Shown: positions 36,963 through 45,974 of the stretch, piece after piece
How positions within the stretch are numbered: the first letter of the stretch is position 1
How the letters are laid out: each line of letters starts with the position of its first letter
Assembly: GCF_001750105.1 (NCBI RefSeq)
Contig: NZ_CP014143.1
Coordinates: forward strand, 62,001 to 126,000
Direction of reading: 5' to 3'
DNA: 64,000 nucleotides
DNA from: Microbulbifer aggregans
Lineage (GTDB): Bacteria > Pseudomonadota > Gammaproteobacteria > Pseudomonadales > Cellvibrionaceae
Made by a program: the position numbers and the translations under genes
Notes under the pieces: model-generated
The model's input: the letters and a program-made list of their open reading frames with translations, nothing else
What the model was told of the DNA's origin: nothing
Databases searched by the model: none

Positions 36963-38996
36963 TTAAACAGCCTTTTTCTGGTTCACTGCGGAAGGCTCTT
37001 CGCCGGCGATTGACGGCCGTGGGGCAGGCTGATTTTTCCCGGGGAGATCGCCGGTCACTGCCTGCTCACGCATCACCCGCAGCAGCGGTTCATCGGAACG
37101 GAAGATCAGCCCGTGAATTTCCGTGGCGTTCTGCCCCTGCAACAGTTGCTGCAGGAACTGGATAATCTGCGCGGAAATCTCCTGCCCCGGCACCAGTACC
37201 GGAATCCCCGGTGGGTAGGGAACAATTTCATCGGCACTGACCCGCCCAACCAGGTGTTTTTCTGCCTGCACGCCGTTATCCATCAGCGGCAGCTCCTCGG
37301 TTTCGGCAAAGTAGGCGTCCGCCGGCAAACACTTCAAGCGGGTGAACTCCGGCAGCCGGCGCGAGGAACCGGGGTGCACACTGCGACGCGGATACTGGGC
37401 CAGCTGCTTAAAGGCGTGAACCAGGCGCAATAACTTGCTCTCTGTACTGCCCAGTGTCACCAAAACACTCACGGTGTTGTAGGTGGTCTTCTCCACTTGG
37501 ATTCCATACTGATCGAAAAGCTTGATCTGCATTTCCTTGCCGGTATAGCCACTGGCGGAAAGGTCGACGGTCACCTTGGTGGGGTCGAGACGGATGCCGT
37601 CATTGGCCAGCGGTGCGGGAATCAGATCCTCCCGGGTGAGCGCACGAAAAACGCCGGTCTGGTCCACCGCCCGGCGCAGGGTTTCCACCATCTTCAGGGA
37701 CCGCTCCAGACGACCGTATCCCTCCATTGCAGCCTGCTTCCGGGCCACGTCCAGACTGGCGATCATCGCGTACTGTGGGCTGGTAGAGGCATGCATATTG
37801 AGGTTCTCCCGGAAACGGAACTCGTCAAAATCCGGATCCTGCACATGAATCATGCTGGCCTGGGAGAAAGCCGACAGGGTCTTGTGAGTGCTCTGGGTGA
37901 CATAGTCCGCCCCGCACTCCAGTGCCGTGGGGCGCAGCAGTGGATGGAAATAGCCATGCGCATACCAGGCCTCATCCACCAGCACTTTCACCCCCAGCGC
38001 GTGGGCGTGTTTGATAATCGGCCTGAGGTCGTAGCGCAGGCCATCGTAAGTACAGGAGGTCAGCACCAGCAGACGGGCATCCCGGTTGGCCTCCAGCGCC
38101 CGCTCGATATCCTCGCGACGTACCGGGCCGTAGATACCGAAGTCCGGATGCAGGGTGCACTTCAGGTAGACAGGCTCACAGCGGTTCATGACGATCGCAT
38201 GGTGAACCGATTTATGGCAGGCCTGATCCACAATGATCTTGCCGCCACCGCCGAGTATCTGCTGAATCACCACTTTATTTGCGGTGGAGGTGCCGTTAGT
38301 CAGGAAAAACGTCTGCCGGGCGCCGAAAGTCTGCGCCGCCAGATCCTGAGAGGCTTGAATGACCGAGTGGGGTTCCAGCAGGCTGTCCAGTACCTGTACC
38401 GATACCGACAGATCGGTATTGAATACGTGCTCGCCCATGAAGCGGTAGAAGTCCCCCACCCAGGGGCTGTTGCGCAGGCTGTCGCCACCCGAGTGCCCGG
38501 GTGTATGCCAGGCGTCCCGTGCGCTGAACACATAATCCCTCAGGGTATCGGCAAAGGGAGTGGAGGCGCGCTTGGCAATAAATGCCTGCACCAGCCGGAA
38601 CATATGATTAAAGTTGCCCTCGCGACGATCGAAAAGCTCATCGAACCGCTGGCGCAGGGAGACAGAAATGTCACAACCGAGGGCAACGAGAAAAACATTG
38701 AGCTGCGCGCGCACCAGGTGCAGCCGGTCTGCCAGCTCCTCCGCTGCAGAAAGGCCCGGAGCCTCCACACCGGCATCCACGATCAGCGCCTGCAGTTTGT
38801 CATCTTTGAGCAACAGCCGCTCGGCGGCACTGGGCAACACGGCGCTGAATTTCAGACCAAAAGGGTTCTCATGCTGCGCGGCGGTGCTGTTGAGCGCACT
38901 GACCCAATCGTGGCTCAGCTGCCGGTCGGCACTGACCAGGGCCACGTGGCACTCCAGGGGCTGCTGCCCCTCCCTCAGATTGCCCAGGTCCGGCAT
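36963..38996 (-). CDS. Orn/Lys/Arg decarboxylase, fold type III-large (PLP)
   Basis: 677 residues from ATG 38996 with GGGAAGAG upstream. An N-terminal receiver-like wing (about 1-130) precedes the PLP domain. DAWHTPGHSGGDSLRNSPWV matches the substrate-access region, TNGTSTANKVV the cofactor phosphate site, VDEAWYAHGYFHPL the Asp that contacts the pyridine N, and QSTHKTLSAFSQAS the Schiff-base lysine near residue 370. A C-terminal domain contains YPPGIPVLVPGQ. Enzymes of this class act on arginine, ornithine or lysine and produce polyamines or counter acid; the substrate cannot be told by eye. The C-terminal 40 residues (PGKNQPAPRPSIAGEE) are extra and probably disordered. Confidence 0.88.
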   Translation of the reverse strand: MPDLGNLREGQQPLECHVALVSADRQLSHDWVSALNSTAAQHENPFGLKFSAVLPSAAERLLLKDDKLQALIVDAGVEAPGLSAAEELADRLHLVRAQLNVFLVALGCDISVSLRQRFDELFDRREGNFNHMFRLVQAFIAKRASTPFADTLRDYVFSARDAWHTPGHSGGDSLRNSPWVGDFYRFMGEHVFNTDLSVSVQVLDSLLEPHSVIQASQDLAAQTFGARQTFFLTNGTSTANKVVIQQILGGGGKIIVDQACHKSVHHAIVMNRCEPVYLKCTLHPDFGIYGPVRREDIERALEANRDARLLVLTSCTYDGLRYDLRPIIKHAHALGVKVLVDEAWYAHGYFHPLLRPTALECGADYVTQSTHKTLSAFSQASMIHVQDPDFDEFRFRENLNMHASTSPQYAMIASLDVARKQAAMEGYGRLERSLKMVETLRRAVDQTGVFRALTREDLIPAPLANDGIRLDPTKVTVDLSASGYTGKEMQIKLFDQYGIQVEKTTYNTVSVLVTLGSTESKLLRLVHAFKQLAQYPRRSVHPGSSRRLPEFTRLKCLPADAYFAETEELPLMDNGVQAEKHLVGRVSADEIVPYPPGIPVLVPGQEISAQIIQFLQQLLQGQNATEIHGLIFRSDEPLLRVMREQAVTGDLPGKNQPAPRPSIAGEEPSAVNQKKAV

Positions 38997-39164
38997 AGCT
39001 CTTCCCAAAATCGACTGCGCTATCTGAAAAGCATAGCTCCGCAGGCGCAATCAGGCGCCGGCAGTGATGAAACAGACGACGGAGCAGAAAAAGGTTTCCG
39101 TCCAGCACTTCAGAAAGAGGGGTTTCGCTAGTGGGCCCGGGGCCCGACTGGGAGGCGGGAAGTC

Positions 39165-39569
39165 TTAGAACTTGGCGCTGCAGACGCGACCATCGAACTC
39201 AAGGCAGTCTACAACCCGCCGACGCTGCACTGGTGAAAGAGCGTCAAGCGAGAAATAGCCCATCTCGGAATGTTCACTGGACAGCACGATGGCGCCGGAA
39301 TCAACAAAGCGGGCACGAAAGATAAACACGTGGGAACCGTAGACCTTGTGATAATAGATGCCACTCAGGTAGTCGATGGCTATCTCCCGGCCCAGCTCCT
39401 CGCGACATTCCCGCTGCAGTGCCTCATGCACTGTTTCCCCGGGATCGAGCGCTCCGCCAGGTAGCCCCCAATTACAATCGGCGTAGGTGGCCCGCAACTG
39501 CAGGATCTGGCCGCGATCATTGGTGATCACCGCATGCGCGCTGAGGCGGTAGGTATCTTCAAAACTCAT
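39165..39569 (-). CDS. Nudix hydrolase
   Basis: A 134-residue single-domain Nudix protein. The Nudix box is complete: GGALDPGETVHEALQRECREELG at about residues 38-60, with the REECxEE-type metal-binding glutamates. Flanking strands are YRLSAHAVITNDRGQILQL and HVFIFRARFVD. Substrates of such short members are usually nucleoside diphosphates linked to X; no specific prediction is possible. Stands alone. Confidence 0.9.
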   Translation of the reverse strand: MSFEDTYRLSAHAVITNDRGQILQLRATYADCNWGLPGGALDPGETVHEALQRECREELGREIAIDYLSGIYYHKVYGSHVFIFRARFVDSGAIVLSSEHSEMGYFSLDALSPVQRRRVVDCLEFDGRVCSAKF

Positions 39570-39619
39570 CCCGTTTTCCCATCACGCACTGGTCACTGGA
39601 GCAGCGAGAGAAGCCCACA

Positions 39620-40771
39620 TTATTGCGCTCCCCGGGCAAGTTCGAAACCAACGCCAAGAGTATTCACGTACTCGTCGTAGTCGATCAGGCTTTCACCATA
39701 GCCGGTGAAATACTTCACATAGCCGCGCACCCGACTGCCCATGGGAAAGCCCCAGCGCAACTCGAAGGCGCCGCGGTTGTTCGAGCGCAAATTATTGCGC
39801 AGCATCACTGATACGCTGTGATTGCCCACCGTGCTATATGTCCCAGCCAGCTCGAAGTAACCGAGGTAGGCCTCGATGTCGGGGTTGTCATCTTCATCCC
39901 TGCTTTCCGGAATCCTATACCAGGGTTTAAAGCTGATCAGCAGGTTCTCCCGCTCGAGGAAGAAATTGGCGTAAACCCGATTCCAGCTTCTTGAAAGCGG
40001 TTCACTGCGACCATTGGACTGATGATTGATGGCCAGCTGGTTCGCCACGTTCTGAAAACCGAACACACTCCAGTCATTCAGCCACGTCACGATCAGTTCA
40101 GGCTCGTGGTTGGTCTCGCGGAAAGGTGAGGAATCATCCGAGTTGTAGGCCTGCCAGAAGCTCTTGTTGGTGTAAGCGAGGCTCATAAAAGATGCCTTGC
40201 CAAGGAACCCTCGCCAAATGGGCACCTGAACCGAAAGTTGGAACTGCACCTCGATCTCATTGAGGTGGATTTGCTCGCCCACAATCTCCTCGAAGTCTTC
40301 CAGGCCGGCCTCGTTGGGAGCGGGATTGTAGACCGCCGGCAGCAGATAGTTGACCTTGTGAGACGCGAGCGTAAACGGGTTGTTGGCGGCGTCACGGATG
40401 GCCTGCGCGGCCTGACTGGTGGCCACCTCGGTGGTGGTTTCCGTCTCTCCGGGCAGCGGCTCGCTCACGGTTCCGAAAAGCGGCTGTGGTTCCCGCTCGT
40501 GTGGGGCCGCACGCACTCGCTCAGCACAGAACCGTCGCATTTCCTCCAACGTGATACTGGCTGGCGCCACCAGCAACTGCTCACGCAGGCAGTTCTCTTC
40601 ACGCTGCTGTATCGGCAGTTCCTCGGGAGAGCTGACGACAGGGATATCCAGCCCGTCCTGGTTGTCCTCGGCGGGCGCGGATTCCTCCTGGGCAAACGAC
40701 ACAGGCACAAAAGAGAAGGGCACGAAAAGCATCGACATAAGGACCAGTCCCAGGGCGCGACCGTGTGGCAA
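39620..40771 (-). CDS. pldA: Outer-membrane phospholipase A (OMPLA)
   Basis: 383 residues from a TTG at 40771, which has AGGAG 8 nt upstream and puts a signal peptide (LVLMSMLFVPFSFVPVSFA) at the N terminus. The barrel domain begins about residue 135. The active site is LAINHQSNGRSEPLSRSWNRVY: His and Ser in HxS and the Asn 12 residues on match the His-Ser-Asn catalytic triad. The C terminus DEYVNTLGVGFELARG is a barrel strand. E. coli OMPLA has about 269 mature residues; here about 100 extra, Glu/Pro-rich residues precede the barrel, including two cysteines (ENCLREQ, RRFCAERV). Confidence 0.88.
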   Translation of the reverse strand: MPHGRALGLVLMSMLFVPFSFVPVSFAQEESAPAEDNQDGLDIPVVSSPEELPIQQREENCLREQLLVAPASITLEEMRRFCAERVRAAPHEREPQPLFGTVSEPLPGETETTTEVATSQAAQAIRDAANNPFTLASHKVNYLLPAVYNPAPNEAGLEDFEEIVGEQIHLNEIEVQFQLSVQVPIWRGFLGKASFMSLAYTNKSFWQAYNSDDSSPFRETNHEPELIVTWLNDWSVFGFQNVANQLAINHQSNGRSEPLSRSWNRVYANFFLERENLLISFKPWYRIPESRDEDDNPDIEAYLGYFELAGTYSTVGNHSVSVMLRNNLRSNNRGAFELRWGFPMGSRVRGYVKYFTGYGESLIDYDEYVNTLGVGFELARGAQ

Positions 40772-40990
40772 AGCATTGTCTCCTGACGTCAGAATATGGG
40801 AGGCCAAGCTTACACCGCGGCGGGCGAGAATGCTCACCATTGAAGAAGCTGGCAGGCAGGGGGCGCGGAAAAGACTTCGCACAAAAGTCAGGCAGGACCG
40901 ACGACACCGGAGTATTGAGAGAGGGGAAAGAGCAGACGAGGCCGCCCCACCGCACGACGATGAAGCGGACAAATAGACACCGAGATCAAC

Positions 40991-41713
40991 TCAGACCAGG
41001 GTCTCCACTTGCGATGACCACTCCAGGTCCCGCAAGCGAACCTGCCACAGACGGCCAGTGCTCGACGGCCAGTCATAGCCGATAAGCAGGCCGCGGCTGT
41101 CGAGGAAACAGTGAGCGTCCCTCTCTGCCTCGTCGCCATGGTAGATAAAAGCCGAGATATCCTGACCCAGCTCCTGAGCCCCCTGCGTCGCGGCGTCACC
41201 CGCCATGGGCCGGGCAGAGCGGAAACTGATCCGTGGAGCCAGTAACTTGCCCCTTTGCGAGGGGTCCACCACATCCGGGCTCACCACCTCGAACCCATCC
41301 CGATGCTGATCGAGCTTGAGAAGCAGAGGGCCCATAAAAATACGCATCAGTGGGAACAGCAACCGGTTGCGGCCTTCCAACTCAGCTTCCTGGGGACCGT
41401 TAGGGCCACTCCAGCGGGCCAAGATCGGGTCGCCGATAGACGGGCTCGCACCATCCGGAATCTGTAGCGCGTAATGGGCGTGGACTTCGTCCACCTCATC
41501 CCGCCAGCGAACATCGCATTCAGTCACCAGCCCGGCCTGCAGCCGGGCGCGCACTTCCATGCCGAAACCCTGCTCGCCAACCAGACGCTGGCTCATCAAC
41601 ATGCGGTGGCCATGTTCGTCCAATCCCAGTTGCCAGCAGTCCTGCACCGGCATGGTGCGACCATCACAACTGTATTCGTAGCGTCCCTGCGCCAGCGTGG
41701 AACTCAATCGCAT
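40991..41713 (-). CDS. Hypothetical protein, about 240 residues
   Basis: No family recognised. Start ATG 41713 has GGAGGA upstream. No signal peptide or membrane helix is evident. The sequence has strands consistent with a beta-rich fold: MRLSSTLAQGRYEYSCDGRT, GHRMLMSQRLVGEQGFGMEV and NRLLFPLMRIFMGPLLLKLD. Many charged residues and a Trp-rich end (WPSSTGRLWQVRLRDLEW) follow. The 219 bp to pldA suggest separate transcription. A cytoplasmic role is guessed only. Confidence 0.65.
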   Translation of the reverse strand: MRLSSTLAQGRYEYSCDGRTMPVQDCWQLGLDEHGHRMLMSQRLVGEQGFGMEVRARLQAGLVTECDVRWRDEVDEVHAHYALQIPDGASPSIGDPILARWSGPNGPQEAELEGRNRLLFPLMRIFMGPLLLKLDQHRDGFEVVSPDVVDPSQRGKLLAPRISFRSARPMAGDAATQGAQELGQDISAFIYHGDEAERDAHCFLDSRGLLIGYDWPSSTGRLWQVRLRDLEWSSQVETLV

Positions 41714-41861
41714 TGCAGACTTCCTCCCTGTTCCGCCCGTATCCATGCTCTGCCGGGGGAACTCATTGCAGGGGAAAGTATTGCACAAGGGGGATTACCT
41801 GCGCCGCGGTTGGCGCCCCTTCACGCTCGATTTACGAGGAGGAATTCTCCTTAAAAAGTGA

Positions 41862-42353
41862 TCACAGATAGCGCTGCCAGAAATGGGCCGCCCCCATATT
41901 TTCGTCCAGCACATAGGGCTCGAACCCCACCTTTCGGTAGGCCCGTTGGGCGGGTTCATTTTTCTCGAGTACTTCCATGGTGAGCTTGCAGCAGCCGCGC
42001 TGCTCAGCCTCACGCGCGACGAGTTCCAACATCCGTCCGCAAACACCCCGACCACGGGCGCGATCGGTCACAATCACATCGTGAATATTGACCAGGGGCT
42101 TGCAGGCAAAGGTTGAGAATCCGGTGAAACAGTTCACCAACCCCACAGGTTCAGAGCCATCAAAGGCGAGCACTGAAAAGGCTCCGGGAAATGTGCCCAG
42201 CTTATCGACCAGCTGCTCGCGGCACGCATCACTCAGCGGCTCACCACCGCCGTATGGATCCCGGGCGTACTCGTCCATCAACTGCACAATCGCCCTGGCA
42301 TGGTGCGAATCGGTGTAATTGGCAATCAAAATATCGAGAGGGCTATCGCTCAT
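41862..42353 (-). CDS. GNAT-family N-acetyltransferase
   Basis: 163 residues from ATG 42353 with CAGGAG upstream. VNIHDVIVTDRARGRGVCGRMLELVAREA is the acetyl-CoA loop (RGRGVCG equals the Q/RxxGxG/A motif). LEKNEPAQRAYRKVGFEPY is the C-terminal motif. Substrate unknown; small molecules or peptides are typical. A short basic ORF lies just upstream in the same direction. Confidence 0.88.
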   Translation of the reverse strand: MSDSPLDILIANYTDSHHARAIVQLMDEYARDPYGGGEPLSDACREQLVDKLGTFPGAFSVLAFDGSEPVGLVNCFTGFSTFACKPLVNIHDVIVTDRARGRGVCGRMLELVAREAEQRGCCKLTMEVLEKNEPAQRAYRKVGFEPYVLDENMGAAHFWQRYL

Positions 42354-42448
42354 GCGTACTCCTGGCGGATCGAATCGGTGGACGCTCGTCAACGCGCCAA
42401 CAATGAACTTTTGAAAATGGGAAACAGGTTTACTGCCGACACTGCAAC

Positions 42449-42625
42449 TCAATTGTCCCCGTCATTTTCCGAATCCCTCTCCTCGGGAGAGAAACTGCGC
42501 ATGTAATTGCGCATGCGGATACGCTGGGCCAAAAGCCAGCGCACCCGAATGCGGTGGCGACAGAGGGGGCTGGCGCGGTAGGGGCGCCGACGCTGCGACT
42601 GGGGTTTGGTCTTTCTTCTTCTCAT
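42449..42625 (-). CDS. Small Arg-rich basic ORF, 58 residues
   Basis: An ATG at 42625 with GAGGCAAGG directly upstream opens a 58-residue frame ending at 42449. The first two thirds are extremely basic (RRRKTKPQSQRRRPYRASPL, then HRIRVRWLLAQRIRMRNYMR); the end is acidic (SPEERDSENDGDN). Such charge segregation resembles small ribosome- or nucleic-acid-associated proteins. I do not recognise it. It precedes the GNAT gene in the same direction by about 95 nt. The strong ribosome site favours a real gene. Confidence 0.5.
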   Translation of the reverse strand: MRRRKTKPQSQRRRPYRASPLCRHRIRVRWLLAQRIRMRNYMRSFSPEERDSENDGDN

Positions 42626-42830
42626 CCTTGCCTCGAAGCGCAGGAGCAGCGGGCTGCCGCTACACTGATTGCATCAGGCCGCAGGGGCCCGGTCGTGGCT
42701 GCAGATTAGCAAATTCACCCGGGCGTTTCAGCGGCATTGGCGGCGACGGACATTACTGCCCCTTGGCCACCTGCCCCAACGAGGGTAAGCTCGAGTCCTT
42801 CGTGAATACATAGTCATACTGGAAATTCTT

Positions 42831-43487
42831 GTGGGCCCACTCAAGCATCTGATCGAAAACAACCGGCAGTGGTCCCTGGCCACCTCCAGGGAGAGGCCGG
42901 ACTTCTTCCTCCAGCTCTCCAAACAACAATCCCCGGAGTATCTCTGGATCGGCTGCGCTGACAGCCGGGTGCCCGCCAACGAAATCGTCGGCCTGCTGCC
43001 GGGAGAACTGTTCGTACACCGTAATGTGGCCAACGTAGTGGTCCACACAGACCTCAACTGCCTGTCTGTACTGCAATACGCGGTGGAAATCCTGAAGGTC
43101 AAACACATCATTGTGTGCGGCCACTATGGCTGTGGCGGCGTGCAGGCGGCTCTGGAAAACATGCAGCTGGGGCTCATCGACAACTGGTTGCGCCACATCC
43201 AGGACGTGCGCGACAAACACCAGGCGCTGATCAAACTCTTCAAGGAAAAGCAGCGGCTGGACCTGCTCTGTGAGCTCAACGTGCTTGAGCAGGTCGTCAA
43301 TGTTTGCCAGACCACCATTGTCCGTGATGCCTGGGAGCGCGGTCAGTCACTCTCCGTCAACGGCTGGATCTACGGCCTGCGCGACGGGCTCGTTCACGAA
43401 CAGGGCATCTCCATTACCGGCACCGAAGAACTCGCCGAGATTTACCACAACGCCCTGACCAACATCGCCCAACGCGACGCCGAATAG
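42831..43487 (+). CDS. can: Beta-class carbonic anhydrase
   Basis: Interconverts CO2 and bicarbonate. 218 residues. Zinc ligands lie at the same positions as in E. coli Can: Cys42 and Asp44 in IGCADSRV, His98 and Cys101 in CGHYGCGG. VHRNVANVVVHTD and GWIYGLRDG are other family motifs. The start is a GTG at 42831 with GGA about 9 nt upstream. Single gene between the small basic ORF (divergent) and the rubredoxin fusion. Confidence 0.95.
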   Translation: MGPLKHLIENNRQWSLATSRERPDFFLQLSKQQSPEYLWIGCADSRVPANEIVGLLPGELFVHRNVANVVVHTDLNCLSVLQYAVEILKVKHIIVCGHYGCGGVQAALENMQLGLIDNWLRHIQDVRDKHQALIKLFKEKQRLDLLCELNVLEQVVNVCQTTIVRDAWERGQSLSVNGWIYGLRDGLVHEQGISITGTEELAEIYHNALTNIAQRDAE

Positions 43488-43580
43488 CAGACTTCACCGG
43501 CAATTTTTCTTAAACTCCTGCCTCGACTTTTTGGCGCCCGGCACCAGCCGGGCGCAGTTTGTGTCTTTTTGGGAGTAAGC

Positions 43581-45248
43581 ATGTCCGGGTACCGCGTTTG
43601 GGAATGTCAGATCTGTGGCTGGGTGTACGATGAGGCCAAAGGCTGGCCCGAGGATGGCATCGCCCCCGGAACCCGCTGGGAGGACATCCCCGACGACTGG
43701 TCCTGCCCGGAGTGTGGCGCCGCCAAGGAAGACTTCGAGATGCTGCCCATGGCATCCGATGCGGAGCAACCGGCCAGTCAAAGCGATCAATCCGCCGCCG
43801 ACGTCCGTCCGGCAGCAACGCCGAACACACCGAAGCAAGCCCAGAGTGGTGGCTACCGCATCTGGGAGTGCATGGTTTGCGGATGGGTATACGACGAGTC
43901 CAAGGGCTGGCCCGAGGATGGTATCGCCCCGGGCACCCGCTGGGAGGATATCCCCGAGGACTGGTGCTGCCCTCAGTGCGGCGTAGGGAAAGACGAATTC
44001 GACATGGTGCTGGTGACCGAAGAGGCCCCGGAACCTGTTGCTGCAGCAGTGGAAACAGCACCCCAAATCGACAGCGGACGCGAACCGGTTGTGATCATTG
44101 GCACTGGCCTTGCCGGCTACAACCTCGCCCGGGAATTCCGCAAGCAGGACCAGACCACTCCGCTGGTGCTGATCACCGCTGATGACGGCACCTTCTATTC
44201 AAAGCCCCTGCTATCCGCCTCCCTTGCCCACGGTAAGACACCGCAACAGCTGGCGAGCGCCTCTGCAGAAGACATGGCCAAAGAACTGTCCGCGGAAATA
44301 CTTGTGCACACCCATGTGAACGATGTCGATAGCGAGACGCGTACTTTGACCCTGGTTCCCGAGAACGGCAGCCACCAGGCAACACTGCGCTATGGCAAGC
44401 TGGTGTTCGCCACTGGCGCCGGCTGTCGTCCGCTGCCCCCCATCGAGGGTGATGGTTTGGCGCGCCTGTTACGCGTCAACAGCCTCAGCGACTATCACCG
44501 CTTCCGCACCGCACTGGCCAATCGCCGCCGGGTGCTGCTAATTGGTGCGGGCCTGATCGGCTGCGAGTTCGCCAACGACCTGATTCAGGCGGGTTATGAA
44601 GTTGATCTGGTCGATCCGCTCGCCTGGCCGCTGGCCACACTGCTGCCCGAGGCCGTCGGCCGGGATCTGGAAAAGGTTCTCTGCGAAGCCGGTGTCCGCT
44701 TCCACGGTCAACACAAGGTGACCACCCTGCAAAACGTGGATGGCGGCATCACCGCTGAACTGGACAACGGCGAAACCCTGCAGGCGGATATTGCACTGGC
44801 AGCCCTGGGGCTGCAGCCGAACACCGGCCTGGCCGAGGCAGCGGGGCTCGCTGTCAGCCGGGGCATTGCCGTCAACCGCAGCCTGCAAAGCAGCGATCCG
44901 AACATCTACGCGCTGGGTGACTGTGCCGAAGTCGACGGCCACCTGCTGTACTTCGTTGCCCCCCTGATGCAGTGCGCCCGGGCACTGGCAAAGACACTGT
45001 CCGGGAACGAGACCCCGGTGCGCTACGACGTCATGCCTGTCGCCGTGAAGACCACCCTGCGCCCCACCACCGTCTGTCCTCCCCGGCCCGATAGCGAGGG
45101 AGAGTGGCACGTGCAGGCTGGAAGTGGTGGTGTCAGTGCCGAGTTCCGCGGGCCAGATGGCCGGCTGCTCGGCTTCGCCCTCACCGGCGATGCCATCGCC
45201 CAACGGGATAAGCTTTCCGGCGAGTGCCAGCCGCTCATGACTGAGTAG
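43581..45248 (+). CDS. Tandem rubredoxin - rubredoxin reductase fusion protein
   Basis: 555 residues with three modules. Two rubredoxins lie at residues 1-57 and about 89-145, each with two CxxC pairs (Cys9/12/42/45 and Cys97/100/130/133) and near-identical cores ([17 protein letters not shown] twice). Residues about 165-555 are an NAD(P)H:FAD reductase of the AlkT type: [17 protein letters not shown] binds [20 protein letters not shown] binds NAD(H), and [14 protein letters not shown] is the second FAD motif. It carries electrons from NADH through FAD to rubredoxin iron, usually for alkane hydroxylase or for oxygen and ROS detoxification. GGGAG precedes the ATG at 43581. No alkane hydroxylase is nearby, so oxidative-stress use is as likely. 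Confidence 0.93.
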   Translation: MSGYRVWECQICGWVYDEAKGWPEDGIAPGTRWEDIPDDWSCPECGAAKEDFEMLPMASDAEQPASQSDQSAADVRPAATPNTPKQAQSGGYRIWECMVCGWVYDESKGWPEDGIAPGTRWEDIPEDWCCPQCGVGKDEFDMVLVTEEAPEPVAAAVETAPQIDSGREPVVIIGTGLAGYNLAREFRKQDQTTPLVLITADDGTFYSKPLLSASLAHGKTPQQLASASAEDMAKELSAEILVHTHVNDVDSETRTLTLVPENGSHQATLRYGKLVFATGAGCRPLPPIEGDGLARLLRVNSLSDYHRFRTALANRRRVLLIGAGLIGCEFANDLIQAGYEVDLVDPLAWPLATLLPEAVGRDLEKVLCEAGVRFHGQHKVTTLQNVDGGITAELDNGETLQADIALAALGLQPNTGLAEAAGLAVSRGIAVNRSLQSSDPNIYALGDCAEVDGHLLYFVAPLMQCARALAKTLSGNETPVRYDVMPVAVKTTLRPTTVCPPRPDSEGEWHVQAGSGGVSAEFRGPDGRLLGFALTGDAIAQRDKLSGECQPLMTE

Positions 45249-45386
45249 CCACAGCTCTGGCAACGCCATCAGGTCGTCTCTGCCCACGGTGATGGGGTTC
45301 ACGCTCATCGCCGGGCGGGCATTGACGGTTTAATTGCCGTAGAATGGCCGCCTTCACCAAGACTGATCGATTTTTAAGCAGCAGCT

Positions 45387-45902
45387 ATGTCCACACAACA
45401 TTCCACGGCCCCCGCCCCAAATGCCCTGCAGAGCCGTGCCCTGCGCGACACATTAGGGCAGTTCGCCACCGGCGTGACCGTGGTCACCACCTGTGATACC
45501 AGCGGCAATCCGCTGGGGATGACGGTCAACAGCTTCAACTCGGTTTCCCTGGATCCGCCGCTGATTCTGTGGAGCATCGACCGACAGTCACTGGGCTACG
45601 AAGCGTTCACCAAGCAGCCGTACTTTGCCGTCCACATACTGAAAGCCGATCAACAGCACGTCTCCAACCTGTTCGCGGGCCGTGGCGCCGACAAGTTTGG
45701 CCAGGTGCGCTGGCATGAGGGCCCTGAGCAGGTGCCGATTCTGGAAGACTGTGCCGCCTACTTCCACTGCCGCCTGTACAACTGCGTGGAGGGTGGCGAC
45801 CATACTATCCTCCTCGGAGAAGTGCAGGACTTCAAAGCCGAAGGCGGCGAACCCCTGGTCTTCCACCGCGGCTGTTACCGGTCGCTCTCAGCGGATGACT
45901 GA
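45387..45902 (+). CDS. Flavin reductase-like FMN-binding protein
   Basis: 171 residues of the flavin-reductase/HpaC family (split-barrel FMN fold). LRDTLGQFATGVTVVTTCD is the classic N-terminal motif, GMTVNSFNSVSLDPPLILWS the FMN loop, and GGDHTILLGEVQDFKAEGGEPLVFHRG the C-terminal part. Enzymes of the family supply reduced flavin to two-component monooxygenases. None is nearby; the preceding gene encodes another redox carrier. Own promoter likely. Confidence 0.88.
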   Translation: MSTQHSTAPAPNALQSRALRDTLGQFATGVTVVTTCDTSGNPLGMTVNSFNSVSLDPPLILWSIDRQSLGYEAFTKQPYFAVHILKADQQHVSNLFAGRGADKFGQVRWHEGPEQVPILEDCAAYFHCRLYNCVEGGDHTILLGEVQDFKAEGGEPLVFHRGCYRSLSADD

Positions 45903-45974
45903 CCGGTAAAAAATTGCCTGTAATAGTGGCCGGGCTGTCATCCCAGCGTCATACTTCAGGCGCAGACTGCCAGC

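Noticed and set aside
37497..39131. 544-residue frame antisense to the decarboxylase
   Set aside because: Shadow of a PLP enzyme with an intact active-site lysine motif.
45310..45350. Sigma70 promoter before the flavin reductase (TTGACG and TAGAAT)
   Set aside because: Spacer is only about 12 bp, too short for a standard promoter.
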